This document shows, one piece after another, positions 25,634 through 35,253 of a DNA stretch of 64,000 bases. Position 1 is the stretch's first letter. Every line of letters starts with the position of its first letter. A program made the position numbers and the translations under genes. The DNA lies in NCBI RefSeq assembly GCF_004378255.1, contig NZ_SNQG01000001.1:310001-374000 (forward strand), written 5' to 3'. Source of the stretch: Mucilaginibacter phyllosphaerae (GTDB lineage Bacteria; Bacteroidota; Bacteroidia; Sphingobacteriales; Sphingobacteriaceae). The notes beneath the pieces are model-generated. The model searched no databases. It had not been told where the DNA came from and worked only from the letters and a program-made list of their open reading frames with translations.

Positions 25634-28317
25634 TATGGTATAAAGGTTTTGGCCTTTGCCAGTGCATTATCTATCCCGCTTAAATCGCTGCCGCCGGCGG
25701 TTGCAAAAAATGGCTGACCACCGCCACCGCCTTTAACCTCTTTAGCCAGTTCTTTAACGATGTTGCCTGCATGCAAACCTTTCTCTTTTACCAGGGCCTC
25801 ATCTATCATCACTGTGATGCTTGGCTTGCCATTAATATCTGCAGCCAATACCAGGAATAAATTCGGCACAATATCTTTTAAATTGTAGGCCAGGTTTTTA
25901 ATGGCATCAGCATTAGGTAACGCTACCTTTTGGGCGATGAAATTGATGCCGTTAATATTTTCGGCCGTTTTAGCCAATTCATCTTTTAAGCCTGATGATT
26001 TTTCCAATACCGATTTCTCGATCTCTTTTTTCAGGCGGTTATTTTCCTCTAATAAAGCCTCAATGCTTTTGGCCACATCTTTAGGGTTTTTAAGCAGATC
26101 TTTTACCTGTTGTACCAGTTTGGTTTGTTCGGTAATAAAATCTTCGGCAGCTGTACCGGTTATGGCCTCTATACGGCGCACACCTGCAGCTACTGCACTT
26201 TCTGCTATAATTTTAAAGTAACCGATTTGCCCAGTTGCCTTAACGTGCGTACCACCGCAAAGCTCTTTACTAAAGGAATCATCAAAGGTTATTACGCGTA
26301 CATAGTCGCCATACTTTTCACCAAACAGGGCTGTAACGCCGCTTGAGATAGCTTCCTGGTAGGCAACCATCCGTTCTTCCTTTAGTTGGATATTCTCGCG
26401 GATCTTGCCGTTAACAATGGTTTCTATCTGCGCTATTTCTTCCTCGGTAACTTTTGCAAAATGCGAAAAATCGAACCTCAGGTAACCGGCATTCACCAAT
26501 GATCCTTTTTGGTTTACGTGTGTGCCTAAAACCTGCTTCATGGCGGCATGCAGCAAGTGCGTAGCACTATGGTTGTTTTCTATACTGTTGCGTTTGGTTG
26601 CATCAACAATAGCGGTTAAAGCATCATCCGGCGTTGATGGTATCTTATCTGTAAAATGAACGATCAATCCATTCTCTTTTTTAGTATCGGTTACCTCTAT
26701 GATCTCGCCATTAGGGAAAACCAATTCGCCGGTATCACCCACCTGGCCGCCACTTTCGGCATAAAAAGGTGTTTTATCCAGTACTATTTGGTATTGCTCT
26801 TTACCCTTAGCCGTTACCTTACGGTATTTAATGATATGAGCGATGCTTTCCGTTTCATCGTACCCGGTAAACTCTACGTTATCGTCATCTTTTAAAACTA
26901 CCCAGTCGCCGGTATCAATAGCAGTAGCTGCACGTGAACGGGTCTTTTGTTCTTGGAGTGCTTTTTCAAAACCTTCCATATCGACGTCCCAACCCCGCTC
27001 TCTTGCCATCAATTCAGTTAAATCTATTGGAAATCCATATGTATCAGATAAAACAAAAGCAAACCCGCCTGGAATTGTCTTAGCCTTAGTATTTTCAACA
27101 TGATCATGAACAACGTAAGCCATTGATTTCTCAGGATTTTCTAAATAGTCTTCAAATAAATAAATTCCATTACCTAAAGTTTTTAAAAAACTAACTTCCT
27201 CTTCTCTAATCACCTTCTGCACAAAATCCTTTTGATTGTATAATTCATCAAACACACCTTTAAATTGCTCGGCCAGTAAAGGCACCAACTCATTAAAAAA
27301 TGGTTCTTTAAAATGTAAGGTTTGGTAGCTGTAACGTACCGCGCGGCGCAGTATCCTGCGGATAACGTAACCTGCTTTGTTGCTTGCCGGCAATTGTCCG
27401 TCGGCAATGGCAAAACTGATGGCACGGATATGATCTGACAGTACGCGCATGGCTACGGCATCAGCCCAATCGGCATCACCGGGTTTGGCAGCGCTGTTAT
27501 ACTTTTTACCGCTTTTCTCCGCAATAAATTGGATCATCGGCTGGAATACGTCGCTATCGTAGTTAGAACTTTTGCCTTGCAGTACACGCACCAAACGCTC
27601 AAAACCCATCCCGGTATCTACGTGCTTGGCAGGCAATGAGTGCAGCGAACCATCTTTGATACGGTTAAACTGCATGAATACGTTGTTCCAGATCTCGATC
27701 ACCTGGTGGTGGTCGGCGTTGACCCAATCAGCGCCACTTTTTTCGGCACGCTCGTTATCCGGGCGGCTGTCAAAGTGGATCTCCGAACACGGTCCGCAGG
27801 GGCCGGTTTCGCCCATTTCCCAAAAGTTATCCTTTTTATTGCCGGGCAATATGTGTGCTTCATCTACATATTGTTTCCACAGATCGTAAGTTTCGGTATC
27901 TTTTTCCAAACCTTCCTTTTCGTCACCTTCAAAATAGGTTACGTAAAGGCGGTCCTTGTCCAACTTATACACTTCGGTCAGCAATTCCCAGCTCCAGGCA
28001 ATGGCGTCTTTTTTAAAGTAGTCGCCAAAGCTCCAGTTACCCAGCATCTCAAACATGGTATGGTGATAGGTATCTATACCCACCTCCTCCAGATCGTTAT
28101 GTTTACCGCTCACACGCAGACAACGCTGGGTATCGGCCACGCGTGGCGCTTTTGCGGGTGCTTCGCCCAAAAACACATCTTTAAACTGGTTCATCCCGGC
28201 GTTGGTAAACATCAGGGTTGGGTCGTTTTTTACAACAATAGGTGCGCTTGGCACAATAATGTGGCCTTTAGCAGCAAAAAAATCAAGAAAAGCCTGGCGT
28301 ATTTCTTTAGCGGTCAT
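25633..28317 (-). CDS. alaS: Alanyl-tRNA synthetase
   Basis: Class II synthetase charging tRNA-Ala. Domain order: catalytic core at the N-terminus (EIRQAFLDFFAAKGH, PTLMFTNAGMNQFKD), tRNA-binding helices, the editing domain with HSATHLLHAA and CGGTHVKATGQ (zinc ligands), a coiled-coil linker (LLEENNRLKKEIEKS) and the C-terminal C-Ala domain with KGGGGGQPFFATAGG. Almost 900 residues, full length. ATG 28317 chosen over 28326; it stands six bases after a TACCTTTG box, which suggests a very short or no leader. The stop adjoins the palindromic repeat block. Confidence 0.97.
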   Translation of the reverse strand: MTAKEIRQAFLDFFAAKGHIIVPSAPIVVKNDPTLMFTNAGMNQFKDVFLGEAPAKAPRVADTQRCLRVSGKHNDLEEVGIDTYHHTMFEMLGNWSFGDYFKKDAIAWSWELLTEVYKLDKDRLYVTYFEGDEKEGLEKDTETYDLWKQYVDEAHILPGNKKDNFWEMGETGPCGPCSEIHFDSRPDNERAEKSGADWVNADHHQVIEIWNNVFMQFNRIKDGSLHSLPAKHVDTGMGFERLVRVLQGKSSNYDSDVFQPMIQFIAEKSGKKYNSAAKPGDADWADAVAMRVLSDHIRAISFAIADGQLPASNKAGYVIRRILRRAVRYSYQTLHFKEPFFNELVPLLAEQFKGVFDELYNQKDFVQKVIREEEVSFLKTLGNGIYLFEDYLENPEKSMAYVVHDHVENTKAKTIPGGFAFVLSDTYGFPIDLTELMARERGWDVDMEGFEKALQEQKTRSRAATAIDTGDWVVLKDDDNVEFTGYDETESIAHIIKYRKVTAKGKEQYQIVLDKTPFYAESGGQVGDTGELVFPNGEIIEVTDTKKENGLIVHFTDKIPSTPDDALTAIVDATKRNSIENNHSATHLLHAAMKQVLGTHVNQKGSLVNAGYLRFDFSHFAKVTEEEIAQIETIVNGKIRENIQLKEERMVAYQEAISSGVTALFGEKYGDYVRVITFDDSFSKELCGGTHVKATGQIGYFKIIAESAVAAGVRRIEAITGTAAEDFITEQTKLVQQVKDLLKNPKDVAKSIEALLEENNRLKKEIEKSVLEKSSGLKDELAKTAENINGINFIAQKVALPNADAIKNLAYNLKDIVPNLFLVLAADINGKPSITVMIDEALVKEKGLHAGNIVKELAKEVKGGGGGQPFFATAGGSDLSGIDNALAKAKTFIP

Positions 28318-28323
28318 AGTGTG

Positions 28324-28331
28324 CAAAGGTA
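28324..28331 (-). promoter_or_regulatory. TAnnTTTG box immediately before alaS
   Basis: Minus-strand TACCTTTG ends six bases before the alaS ATG at 28317. If used as the -7 box, transcription would begin at or just before the start codon. No convincing -33 element. Confidence 0.5.
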
Positions 28332-28348
28332 AAAAATTGTATGAACCT

Positions 28349-28378
28349 GAATTAACAGAATTTAGGAATTAACAGAAT
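28349..28378. repeat. Paired GAATTAACAGAAT motif
   Basis: The 13-base motif occurs at 28349-28361 and 28366-28378. The same core appears at about 35948-35960, and a variant at about 40748-40760, in other intergenic gaps of this window, each time with CTGAAC.. or CCGAATT next to it. Confidence 0.6.
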
Positions 28379-28384
28379 AGGTTG

Positions 28385-28424
28385 CTAACAGTACAGGACC
28401 TTAAAAAAGGCCCTGTGCTGTTAG
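28385..28424. terminator. Hairpin downstream of the DUF3857 gene
   Basis: CTAACAGTACAGGACC (28385-28400) pairs with GGCCCTGTGCTGTTAG (28409-28424) with one wobble and one mismatch. It lies 34 bases after the stop of the DUF3857 gene and before the alaS promoter. There is no long T run, so termination is inferred from position and stem strength. Confidence 0.5.
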
Positions 28425-28457
28425 AATTATAAGATTGTTAAATCTGATCAATCCCGG

Positions 28458-30668
28458 TTATTTCTCTAACAATATTTTTTGATTGTTAAAGGCAAAGCCT
28501 GCATCTATCAATTCGCTAACCAAGGGCCAGTCGGCAGCTTTTTCAAAATTATTGTTGTAAACGCGGTTAACCGTAATATTTAATACGCTGCCATTTACGG
28601 TTGCGGCAGAACTAAACAAACCTGTTTTATTGGCTTTTTTAGTGTTCAACTCTTCTACTCCTTTTACTTTATAGCCCTGCGGAATGGTGATATTTAAGGT
28701 ATATTTAAAACTACGCGCAGCAGGCATGTAAACGTCAATCGTGCGTTTACGGTCTTTTTCATCAAGCTGCATGAAGCTTCCGGTAAGCTTACCTGCGTCA
28801 ATAATATAATTGTTGCCTGCTTTTTTAACCAAATTATTTAATACCACTGTTGAGGTATATTCAAACACCGGCTTATTGTTTTCGATAGCCGGATTCAGCA
28901 CCTTGTAATCGCTGATCTGCAAAGGCTCCTGGTCAAACTGGCCCTTTGCTTCTTCCATAAAGCTTTTGCGAAGCTCTACCGGCGATTTGCCCATACCGCC
29001 CAAAAATGCATCGGCAGATTTTTTGGTATCCGGGTTTCTCGATAAGCGTTTGGCCAGTGGGTGGCCGTTCACCAGTTCCATTAAACCGTTATCGATATCC
29101 ATTGCGCTTAACAGGTTTTTTTGATCGGCGTGGCGCATATACCCGGTTTGTTTAACCAGCCTTTGCACCTTTATCTTCTGCATATCGGCCAGTAATGAAA
29201 CATTCAGCTGCTCGGTAATATTATTTTTATCGGCGCTTATTACAGGTATGGTTGTATCCATTTCATCAAATATATACTTGGTGCTGCTTTTACGTTTTGG
29301 CACCATGCTGATCGCTTTTTCGCCCTGAAACTTGGCCGGTATTTCATTAAAGTGCGTAAGGGCATCATCAAAGCACATATAAAGCGGTTTGCTGCCGTTA
29401 CTAATGCGTATTAATGCGTCGAGATCAGAAAAATTGTAAACGTTATTTAAAGCACTGTTATCGCGCGAGCTAACCAGCAGCACCTCATGCGCAATATCCA
29501 TATCCGTTAATATGCGGCTGATGTTAATGGTAGCTATTGTACCCTTTGCCTTGCGGTAATTCAGCATGCTCAGGTCCTCCAGGTCATCTTTACCATAATT
29601 GCCAAAAACGTGCAGTTTCCAGGCATCGTACAGTATCTTCATCGAACTATCGAGCGGCGCTGCCTTTAAATTCTTTTTGCTGTCAAAATAGTCTTTCATT
29701 CTTTCCTTGGGCGTGTCATCAATGGGATTATCCACCTCACTAAAAAATTTCTGAAAAAGCTCTTTGTTGGCTGTTAGGCCACCGGCCCTTGCTGCCGGGT
29801 TGTTATAAGTCATCATTTTTGATTTTGCCGCGCTGCTTATTTCGATATAAGGATACTGGCGGTACACCGAAACCCATTTTTGGCTTTGATACTTCGGCAG
29901 GTCCCTGGCACTCATTTTAAACACATGGTCGTTATTTGGCAGGGTGCTTTCTTCCAGCTGCGGGGCGCCGTTGGCAGCGATATAATAAACCGATGTTTTA
30001 TCATTAAACTGAAAATACAGCGAATAATTAATTATCGGGTATTCGTCGGCCAGGGTATAGATCTGGTCGTTCTTTTTATAAGAATCTTCCATCGAATTTT
30101 CAGACAGATCGTTGTTACAGATATAGTAATCCAGGATATCGCCAACCTGCAGCCCCGAAACAGCTAATTTGCCTTTCTGATCTTTACCGGTATTTTTTAA
30201 CAGCACTTCCTCGCTTGTATTAACGGTAGATTCCTGCCCGTTCGGCTTTATGATCTTAGCGCCGATATAGGTATTGTGCACATCGTTCATCTTCGCTATT
30301 AAAAACGACTGGCTTTTATCCAGCTTTTTTTGATACTCCAGGGTTGAGTAACGCTCTAATGCCGATTTATCGTTGATCTTCACTCGCTCGTGTAGGGTCG
30401 AGACCTTGGTTACCCTGTTAGCTACACCAGCTGTTATGATCATAAACTTAACCTTAAGGTTTGACGTACGCTGAAAAGTGTATGACTGCGCCAGTATCAC
30501 CGCGCTTTCGTTAGCATATTTTGCCGGCACATCTTTAATACTAAATTCGGGCCCGGCGGCGCCCCAAACCAGTTTTTGTATCTCGGCGGCTTTTTCGTTG
30601 TACGTTTGGGCCCGTAATACGGTAATGGCTGTAATTAAAAAGAATAATAAGAGTAAAGGTTTTTTCAT
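28458..30668 (-). CDS. DUF3857 protein with inactive transglutaminase-like domain
   Basis: 736 residues with a signal peptide (LLLLFFLITAITVLRAQ). It shares the arrangement of its neighbour: N-terminal DUF3857 beta domain, middle transglutaminase-like domain, C-terminal DUF2569/3858-like part. The catalytic Cys position reads YRKAKGTIATIN (Ala near residue 374) where the neighbour has YGDCKGMANL; the His and Asp are also not recognisable. It is probably a periplasmic or secreted structural or binding paralogue. Its ATG overlaps the stop of the upstream paralogue by four bases (ATGA), so the two are translationally coupled. Confidence 0.8.
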   Translation of the reverse strand: MKKPLLLLFFLITAITVLRAQTYNEKAAEIQKLVWGAAGPEFSIKDVPAKYANESAVILAQSYTFQRTSNLKVKFMIITAGVANRVTKVSTLHERVKINDKSALERYSTLEYQKKLDKSQSFLIAKMNDVHNTYIGAKIIKPNGQESTVNTSEEVLLKNTGKDQKGKLAVSGLQVGDILDYYICNNDLSENSMEDSYKKNDQIYTLADEYPIINYSLYFQFNDKTSVYYIAANGAPQLEESTLPNNDHVFKMSARDLPKYQSQKWVSVYRQYPYIEISSAAKSKMMTYNNPAARAGGLTANKELFQKFFSEVDNPIDDTPKERMKDYFDSKKNLKAAPLDSSMKILYDAWKLHVFGNYGKDDLEDLSMLNYRKAKGTIATINISRILTDMDIAHEVLLVSSRDNSALNNVYNFSDLDALIRISNGSKPLYMCFDDALTHFNEIPAKFQGEKAISMVPKRKSSTKYIFDEMDTTIPVISADKNNITEQLNVSLLADMQKIKVQRLVKQTGYMRHADQKNLLSAMDIDNGLMELVNGHPLAKRLSRNPDTKKSADAFLGGMGKSPVELRKSFMEEAKGQFDQEPLQISDYKVLNPAIENNKPVFEYTSTVVLNNLVKKAGNNYIIDAGKLTGSFMQLDEKDRKRTIDVYMPAARSFKYTLNITIPQGYKVKGVEELNTKKANKTGLFSSAATVNGSVLNITVNRVYNNNFEKAADWPLVSELIDAGFAFNNQKILLEK

Positions 30669-32545
30669 TCGGATATCGGTTTAATGGTAAGGGCGTCGTT
30701 ATATGTTTTTATCAATTGCTCCATATCTGTATTCCATTGGGCAAATGCGTTTTTTGGCAAATGCGTATTTTTTATCAGGATGCTTTTTTTGTAAGTAACC
30801 TTGCCTGCTGCGGTACTGTACTGGATATGGAATTCATAGCCGGCATTTACAATATTTAAGGCTGCGGGCAACGATGCCGCCTTATAGCCCTGCGGCAGGG
30901 TAAGCTCAACCGAACGGCTAAGGTTTAAGCGATGGTCAAACCAATAATCGTGCTTCCTTTCGTCTGTTTTTATAACACCATCCATATACTCTTTAGTGTT
31001 ATCCAGATCGATGTAATACGTTTTGCCGAAAGACGATATGCCGTTTTTGGTTTTAACGTTGTATGATACCGTCAGGTCCTTATCCGGGTTGCTTGTACCG
31101 GATAGTACCAGGTTGCTGATGCTGTAATCATTATTATCGCCGGCAAGGTATTTTATCATGGCGTCTTCTGTTCTTTCGCGCTTAATGCTGTTGATGCCTG
31201 TTAATATCTCCTCTTTATCTTCCCCTTTCCAGGTGTAGTTTACCGTGCCTGTTATAGCGCCATCTGCAATAGCCAGGTGTGCTGTTTGTATATTGGCATT
31301 TTGCCCGGCAAGTGCAACCGGCACCCTGGCCAGGCGGTATTTTTCGCCATCTTCTATCAATACCTGCCGGCCCTGTATGCGTTCGGCGTATTCGTCAAAA
31401 CCCAGGTAACTTTCGGTAGCATCTAAAAAATAGGTTTTGGCTTTATAATTAAGCGCACAAATCATATGGTTATCTACAGCCAGCGATGGTGTTTGATAAT
31501 CATAAGCAATATGTTTTGTGCCCAGCCAGCAAAGCCTTGCATCAAAACCTGCTGCGGTTAGCAATGCCTTGGTTAAATTAGCCATCCCTTTACAATCACC
31601 GTATTTTTTGCGTAAAACCTCATCAGCATTCTCGGGCCTGAAACCGGCCATACCATCTTCAAAAGCAATGTACCTGATGTTATCCTGCACGTAATAAAAT
31701 ATCGCTTTTACCTTATCAATATCGTTTGTAAGCCCGGCAGTAAGTTCATGTGCTTTTGTGGTAATAGCAGCCTGGTCGGCAACGGTATTTTTAATAAGGC
31801 TGTGATACCATTTGTACTGATCATCGAGCGTGTTAAAATAAGTAGCTGTAGTGCCCCCAACCGTGGCCGATTTGCAAAGCACCATCAAATGCGGATACAG
31901 ATAAGTTGGGCCGGGGCTGTTCCCCTCATGCCTGGTAGCCGGCAGGTTTTTAATGGTGTAGGTAATTATATCGGCATCGTCGGCGCTAACGTATTGGGTA
32001 TTTTTGGTGATATTAAAGCCGTTAAAATTATACTCTTTAAATTCCACCTTCATCCAGCGGGGCACCTTCAGTATAATTTGCTTTTGATTTACAGCATAAG
32101 GTTCAGAGAAGCCAATGCTGGTAAAGTAACGCGGGTCGTCAACCGTTTCATCAAATGAAACCACTGCAAGGCCGCCTTTTTTAGGGATGGTTACCGGGAA
32201 ATAACAGATCTTTTGATCGGAGTAAAAAATATCATTGCTGCCATAGTAGTTATAAACCGGCTTAAAATCTGCGGGGGTGCGGCCATCTACCTTACACTCC
32301 ACCTTATTTATGGCAATGTGGTTGTTATAACTTTCGGCAACGGGCACGTTTGCCATAAAATTATTAGCAATGTAAGTAGTGGTAAGCCTTTGCTTAATTT
32401 CTATAGCGGCAGTTTTTGCATTTTGTGCAAACTGGTAAGTTTCTACTGCGGAATTGATAGTTACTGCCGAATCGGCTGTATTACTAAAAGCTGTGTGAAC
32501 ACATAGTATGCCTATGGCAAACGTGAAAAGAGGTTTAGTCATCAT
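30665..32545 (-). CDS. DUF3857 and transglutaminase-domain protein
   Basis: 626 residues, signal peptide (FAIGILCVHTAFS). N-terminal DUF3857 (about 40-230), then a transglutaminase-like domain with catalytic Cys318 in KKYGDCKGMANLTKALL, and the His in SLAVDNHMICAL with an Asp in YFLDATESYL. The C-terminal beta part resembles DUF3858. The triad is intact, so it may make or break isopeptide bonds, or act as a protease, in the periplasm. Paired with a pseudo-enzyme paralogue downstream. Substrate unknown. Confidence 0.85.
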   Translation of the reverse strand: MMTKPLFTFAIGILCVHTAFSNTADSAVTINSAVETYQFAQNAKTAAIEIKQRLTTTYIANNFMANVPVAESYNNHIAINKVECKVDGRTPADFKPVYNYYGSNDIFYSDQKICYFPVTIPKKGGLAVVSFDETVDDPRYFTSIGFSEPYAVNQKQIILKVPRWMKVEFKEYNFNGFNITKNTQYVSADDADIITYTIKNLPATRHEGNSPGPTYLYPHLMVLCKSATVGGTTATYFNTLDDQYKWYHSLIKNTVADQAAITTKAHELTAGLTNDIDKVKAIFYYVQDNIRYIAFEDGMAGFRPENADEVLRKKYGDCKGMANLTKALLTAAGFDARLCWLGTKHIAYDYQTPSLAVDNHMICALNYKAKTYFLDATESYLGFDEYAERIQGRQVLIEDGEKYRLARVPVALAGQNANIQTAHLAIADGAITGTVNYTWKGEDKEEILTGINSIKRERTEDAMIKYLAGDNNDYSISNLVLSGTSNPDKDLTVSYNVKTKNGISSFGKTYYIDLDNTKEYMDGVIKTDERKHDYWFDHRLNLSRSVELTLPQGYKAASLPAALNIVNAGYEFHIQYSTAAGKVTYKKSILIKNTHLPKNAFAQWNTDMEQLIKTYNDALTIKPISE

Positions 32546-32666
32546 TAATCAGGACACTAAAATAATATTATTTTTACGCTATCGAAATACAATTTTAAAT
32601 TCGGATACGGCTTTAAAGTATCCTGATAAAAACTATCTACTAATTTTACATTTTAGACTGCTGCAC

Positions 32667-32698
32667 TTGCACACTTAACCCCTAAAACTTTACATTTG
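32667..32698 (+). promoter_or_regulatory. Promoter giving a likely leaderless merR-type transcript
   Basis: TTG at 32667-32669, a 21-base spacer and TACATTTG at 32691-32698. The ATG follows at 32702, so the predicted start of transcription falls on or next to the start codon. Confidence 0.6.
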
Positions 32699-32701
32699 CA
32701 T

Positions 32702-33037
32702 ATGCCTTACAAAGAACGAGAGATCAGCAAGATGTACTACACCATGGGGGAGGTTACGGCTATGTTTGGTGTTAACCATTCGCTGATACGTTTTTACGAG
32801 AAAGAATTTGATGTACTGCAGCCAAAAAAAAATAAAAAGGGCAACAGGTACTTCACCCCCGAAGACCTGGAGAATTTTAAGATCATTTTTCACCTGATAA
32901 ATGACAAGGGCTACACTCTGCAGGGCGCTAAAGACCACCTGAAGAACAACATGGGCGACACCCGCGATAACCAGCGCGTGATCGACTCTTTAGAAAACCT
33001 GAAAAAATTCCTGCTGGAAGTTCGCGACGAGTTGTAA
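32702..33037 (+). CDS. MerR-family transcriptional regulator
   Basis: About 111 residues. Winged-helix MerR head: YYTMGEVTAMFGVNHSLIRFYEKEFDVLQPKKNKKGNRYFT, followed by a helical dimerisation stretch (about 60-110). There is no cysteine or ligand domain, so it belongs to the short MerR group whose inducers are unknown. The ATG at 32702 is chosen because the alternative TTG at 32696 is inside the -7 promoter box. comEC follows after 49 bases on the same strand. Such small MerR proteins are widespread in Bacteroidota. Confidence 0.88.
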   Translation: MPYKEREISKMYYTMGEVTAMFGVNHSLIRFYEKEFDVLQPKKNKKGNRYFTPEDLENFKIIFHLINDKGYTLQGAKDHLKNNMGDTRDNQRVIDSLENLKKFLLEVRDEL

Positions 33038-33086
33038 TTATTCTATTTTTATTCCGTGGATAACCTTATCACCGGCGCGGATAAAC

Positions 33087-35174
33087 ATGATAGCTAAACA
33101 CAAGGGCGAAATACCCGTTGTTGTGCTCTTACTCCCCTTTTTGGCCGGCATAAGCGGTGCGCTATACTTTTTAAATACTTCAAACAGCTTTGTTTTAGCT
33201 GCGCTGCTTATCCTAAGTTTATCATTTATCACCTTTAACCTGGCTTATACGCCCCTGCGCATCTATAAGGTGCGCTGGCTGGGCGGCTTGCTGATCTATC
33301 CTACACTCTGCCTGCTGGGATGGTTTATCACCACAGAGCATAACGAATTGAACAACACGGCACACTTTGCTAAACTGCCTGCCCGGCAATTAATAGCTGT
33401 GATTAGCTCAGAACCTGTTGTGAAGAACGATATGGTGCGCTTTACGGCCAATATTAAACAAAGTATCAATAACAAACAGATTCAAAACACCAATGGTACC
33501 CTGCTTATCACCATTAAGGACGAACTGGCTAAAAACCTGTTTTACGGCGAACAATTGCTGATCCCTGCCAGCTATACGCCTGCAAACCCACCCTTTAACC
33601 CCGGTGAATTTAATTATAAACAATACCTGGCCAATAAAAATGTGTATTACCAGGCATCCCTGTATCCTAACCAATACCGGGTAATAGCCGCCTGCAAGGG
33701 CAGCCCGGTAATTACTTATGCATTAAAACTAAGGCAAAACCTGGTAGAAAAACTCAAACGCAACCTGCACGATACCACGGCAATTGCCGTTGCATCTACC
33801 CTGATACTGGGCTACAAAGCCGACCTGAGCAACGATGTTTTGCAGGCTTATTCCAAAACAGGCACTATCCATATCCTGTCGGTATCGGGCGGGCATGTGG
33901 CTATTATTTATCTGCTGCTGGGCTGGGCGCTTACCTTTCTGAATACCTCGCATCGCGGCAGAATAATCAAGGCTGTTGTTATCATCACCCTGATATGGGC
34001 TTATGCTTTGCTTACCGGTTTTTCGCCCGCGGTTTGCCGTGCCGCGGTAATGATAAGCCTGCTTATCAGCGGTAAAACGTACAGCAGGTACATCAGCACC
34101 CTGAATTTACTGGCCACATCGGCATTTGCCTTGCTTTTATATAACCCGCTGTTACTGGCTGATGTGGGTTTCCAGCTTTCGTACCTTGCAGTTAGCGGCC
34201 TGGTTGTTTTCCAGCCGATAATTTATAGATGGTTTAACTTTAAAAATAAACTTGCTGATAAGATCTGGCTGGCCTGCTCGGTATCTGTTGCCGCCCAAGC
34301 CATCACTTTTCCGTTAAGCGCTTACTATTTTCACCAGTTCCCGGTTTATTTTTTGGTGAGCAACCTGCTGATAGCCATACCGGTTTTTATTATTATGTAT
34401 AGCGGGTTATTGTTGCTGTTGCTGCCGCAGATGCCCTGGGTTTCGGCAGCGCTGGGGTACGTTCTGGAAAATACCATCCTGCTGATGAATAAGGCGCTTG
34501 GCTTGATAGAGCATTCGCCGTACGCCGCTATAAACAAGATCTGGTTAAGCAAGCCCGAATATTTGCTGCTGTGCGCGCTTATCATGTTGCTATTTTATTT
34601 TTTGCACACGCCAAAAAAATGGCTGGTAAAAGCCATGCTGATGTGCCTGCTGTTCTTCGGCATCAGTATCGGCCTTAAAAAGATCCGTGCCGATAACACC
34701 TCTTCCGTCACTTTTTTAAACCTGCGGAAACATACCGGCATTGTTTTTAAAAATGGCAGCCACGGCGTGGTATTAACCAACCTGCCCCAAACGGATAAGA
34801 ATTTCCAATACTCGGTACAGCCCTGTTTGGATAGCAGCCGCATTACCGGTTACCAGGTTTATAATTTAGATAAGGATATTGATTTGCCGTGGTTTAAAAA
34901 GGTAAATAACCTGGTGCAATTTCAAAATAAAAAGCTGCTGCTGTTATACGATAAGGCGAAATTCAAGTCGATACCCCGGCAGGCAGGTATTGATTATGTG
35001 CTGATTAGTAATAACACCGGTTATGATAAAACGATGCTGCAAGGCAAAACCATTATTATAAATGCGGATAATACGGATAACTACATTCAGGACTTTTTAG
35101 CCGAAAACAAAAATGCAGCAGGAAATTATAAGATCTTAAAACGTAACAAATCTATCTGCATCGTATCTAACTGA
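33087..35174 (+). CDS. ComEC/Rec2 family DNA-uptake channel protein
   Basis: 695 residues with many membrane segments. The N-terminal region holds a DUF4131-like beta domain (about 30-190, with LLIPASYTPANPPFNPGEFNYKQYL split across it), followed by the Competence domain with TIHILSVSGGHVAIIYLLLG and LTGFSPAVCRAAVMISL. The C-terminal 180 residues resemble the metallo-beta-lactamase tail in position, but no HxHxDH motif is present. The channel would carry single-stranded DNA across the inner membrane. No other competence genes are near, so activity in transformation is not assured. Confidence 0.88.
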   Translation: MIAKHKGEIPVVVLLLPFLAGISGALYFLNTSNSFVLAALLILSLSFITFNLAYTPLRIYKVRWLGGLLIYPTLCLLGWFITTEHNELNNTAHFAKLPARQLIAVISSEPVVKNDMVRFTANIKQSINNKQIQNTNGTLLITIKDELAKNLFYGEQLLIPASYTPANPPFNPGEFNYKQYLANKNVYYQASLYPNQYRVIAACKGSPVITYALKLRQNLVEKLKRNLHDTTAIAVASTLILGYKADLSNDVLQAYSKTGTIHILSVSGGHVAIIYLLLGWALTFLNTSHRGRIIKAVVIITLIWAYALLTGFSPAVCRAAVMISLLISGKTYSRYISTLNLLATSAFALLLYNPLLLADVGFQLSYLAVSGLVVFQPIIYRWFNFKNKLADKIWLACSVSVAAQAITFPLSAYYFHQFPVYFLVSNLLIAIPVFIIMYSGLLLLLLPQMPWVSAALGYVLENTILLMNKALGLIEHSPYAAINKIWLSKPEYLLLCALIMLLFYFLHTPKKWLVKAMLMCLLFFGISIGLKKIRADNTSSVTFLNLRKHTGIVFKNGSHGVVLTNLPQTDKNFQYSVQPCLDSSRITGYQVYNLDKDIDLPWFKKVNNLVQFQNKKLLLLYDKAKFKSIPRQAGIDYVLISNNTGYDKTMLQGKTIIINADNTDNYIQDFLAENKNAAGNYKILKRNKSICIVSN

Positions 35175-35253
35175 CGTAACTAACTTAAAAAATATATAAA
35201 TAACTTGCACAAGAGTTAATTACACACTAAATTGTATCCATCAAATTAAAACT

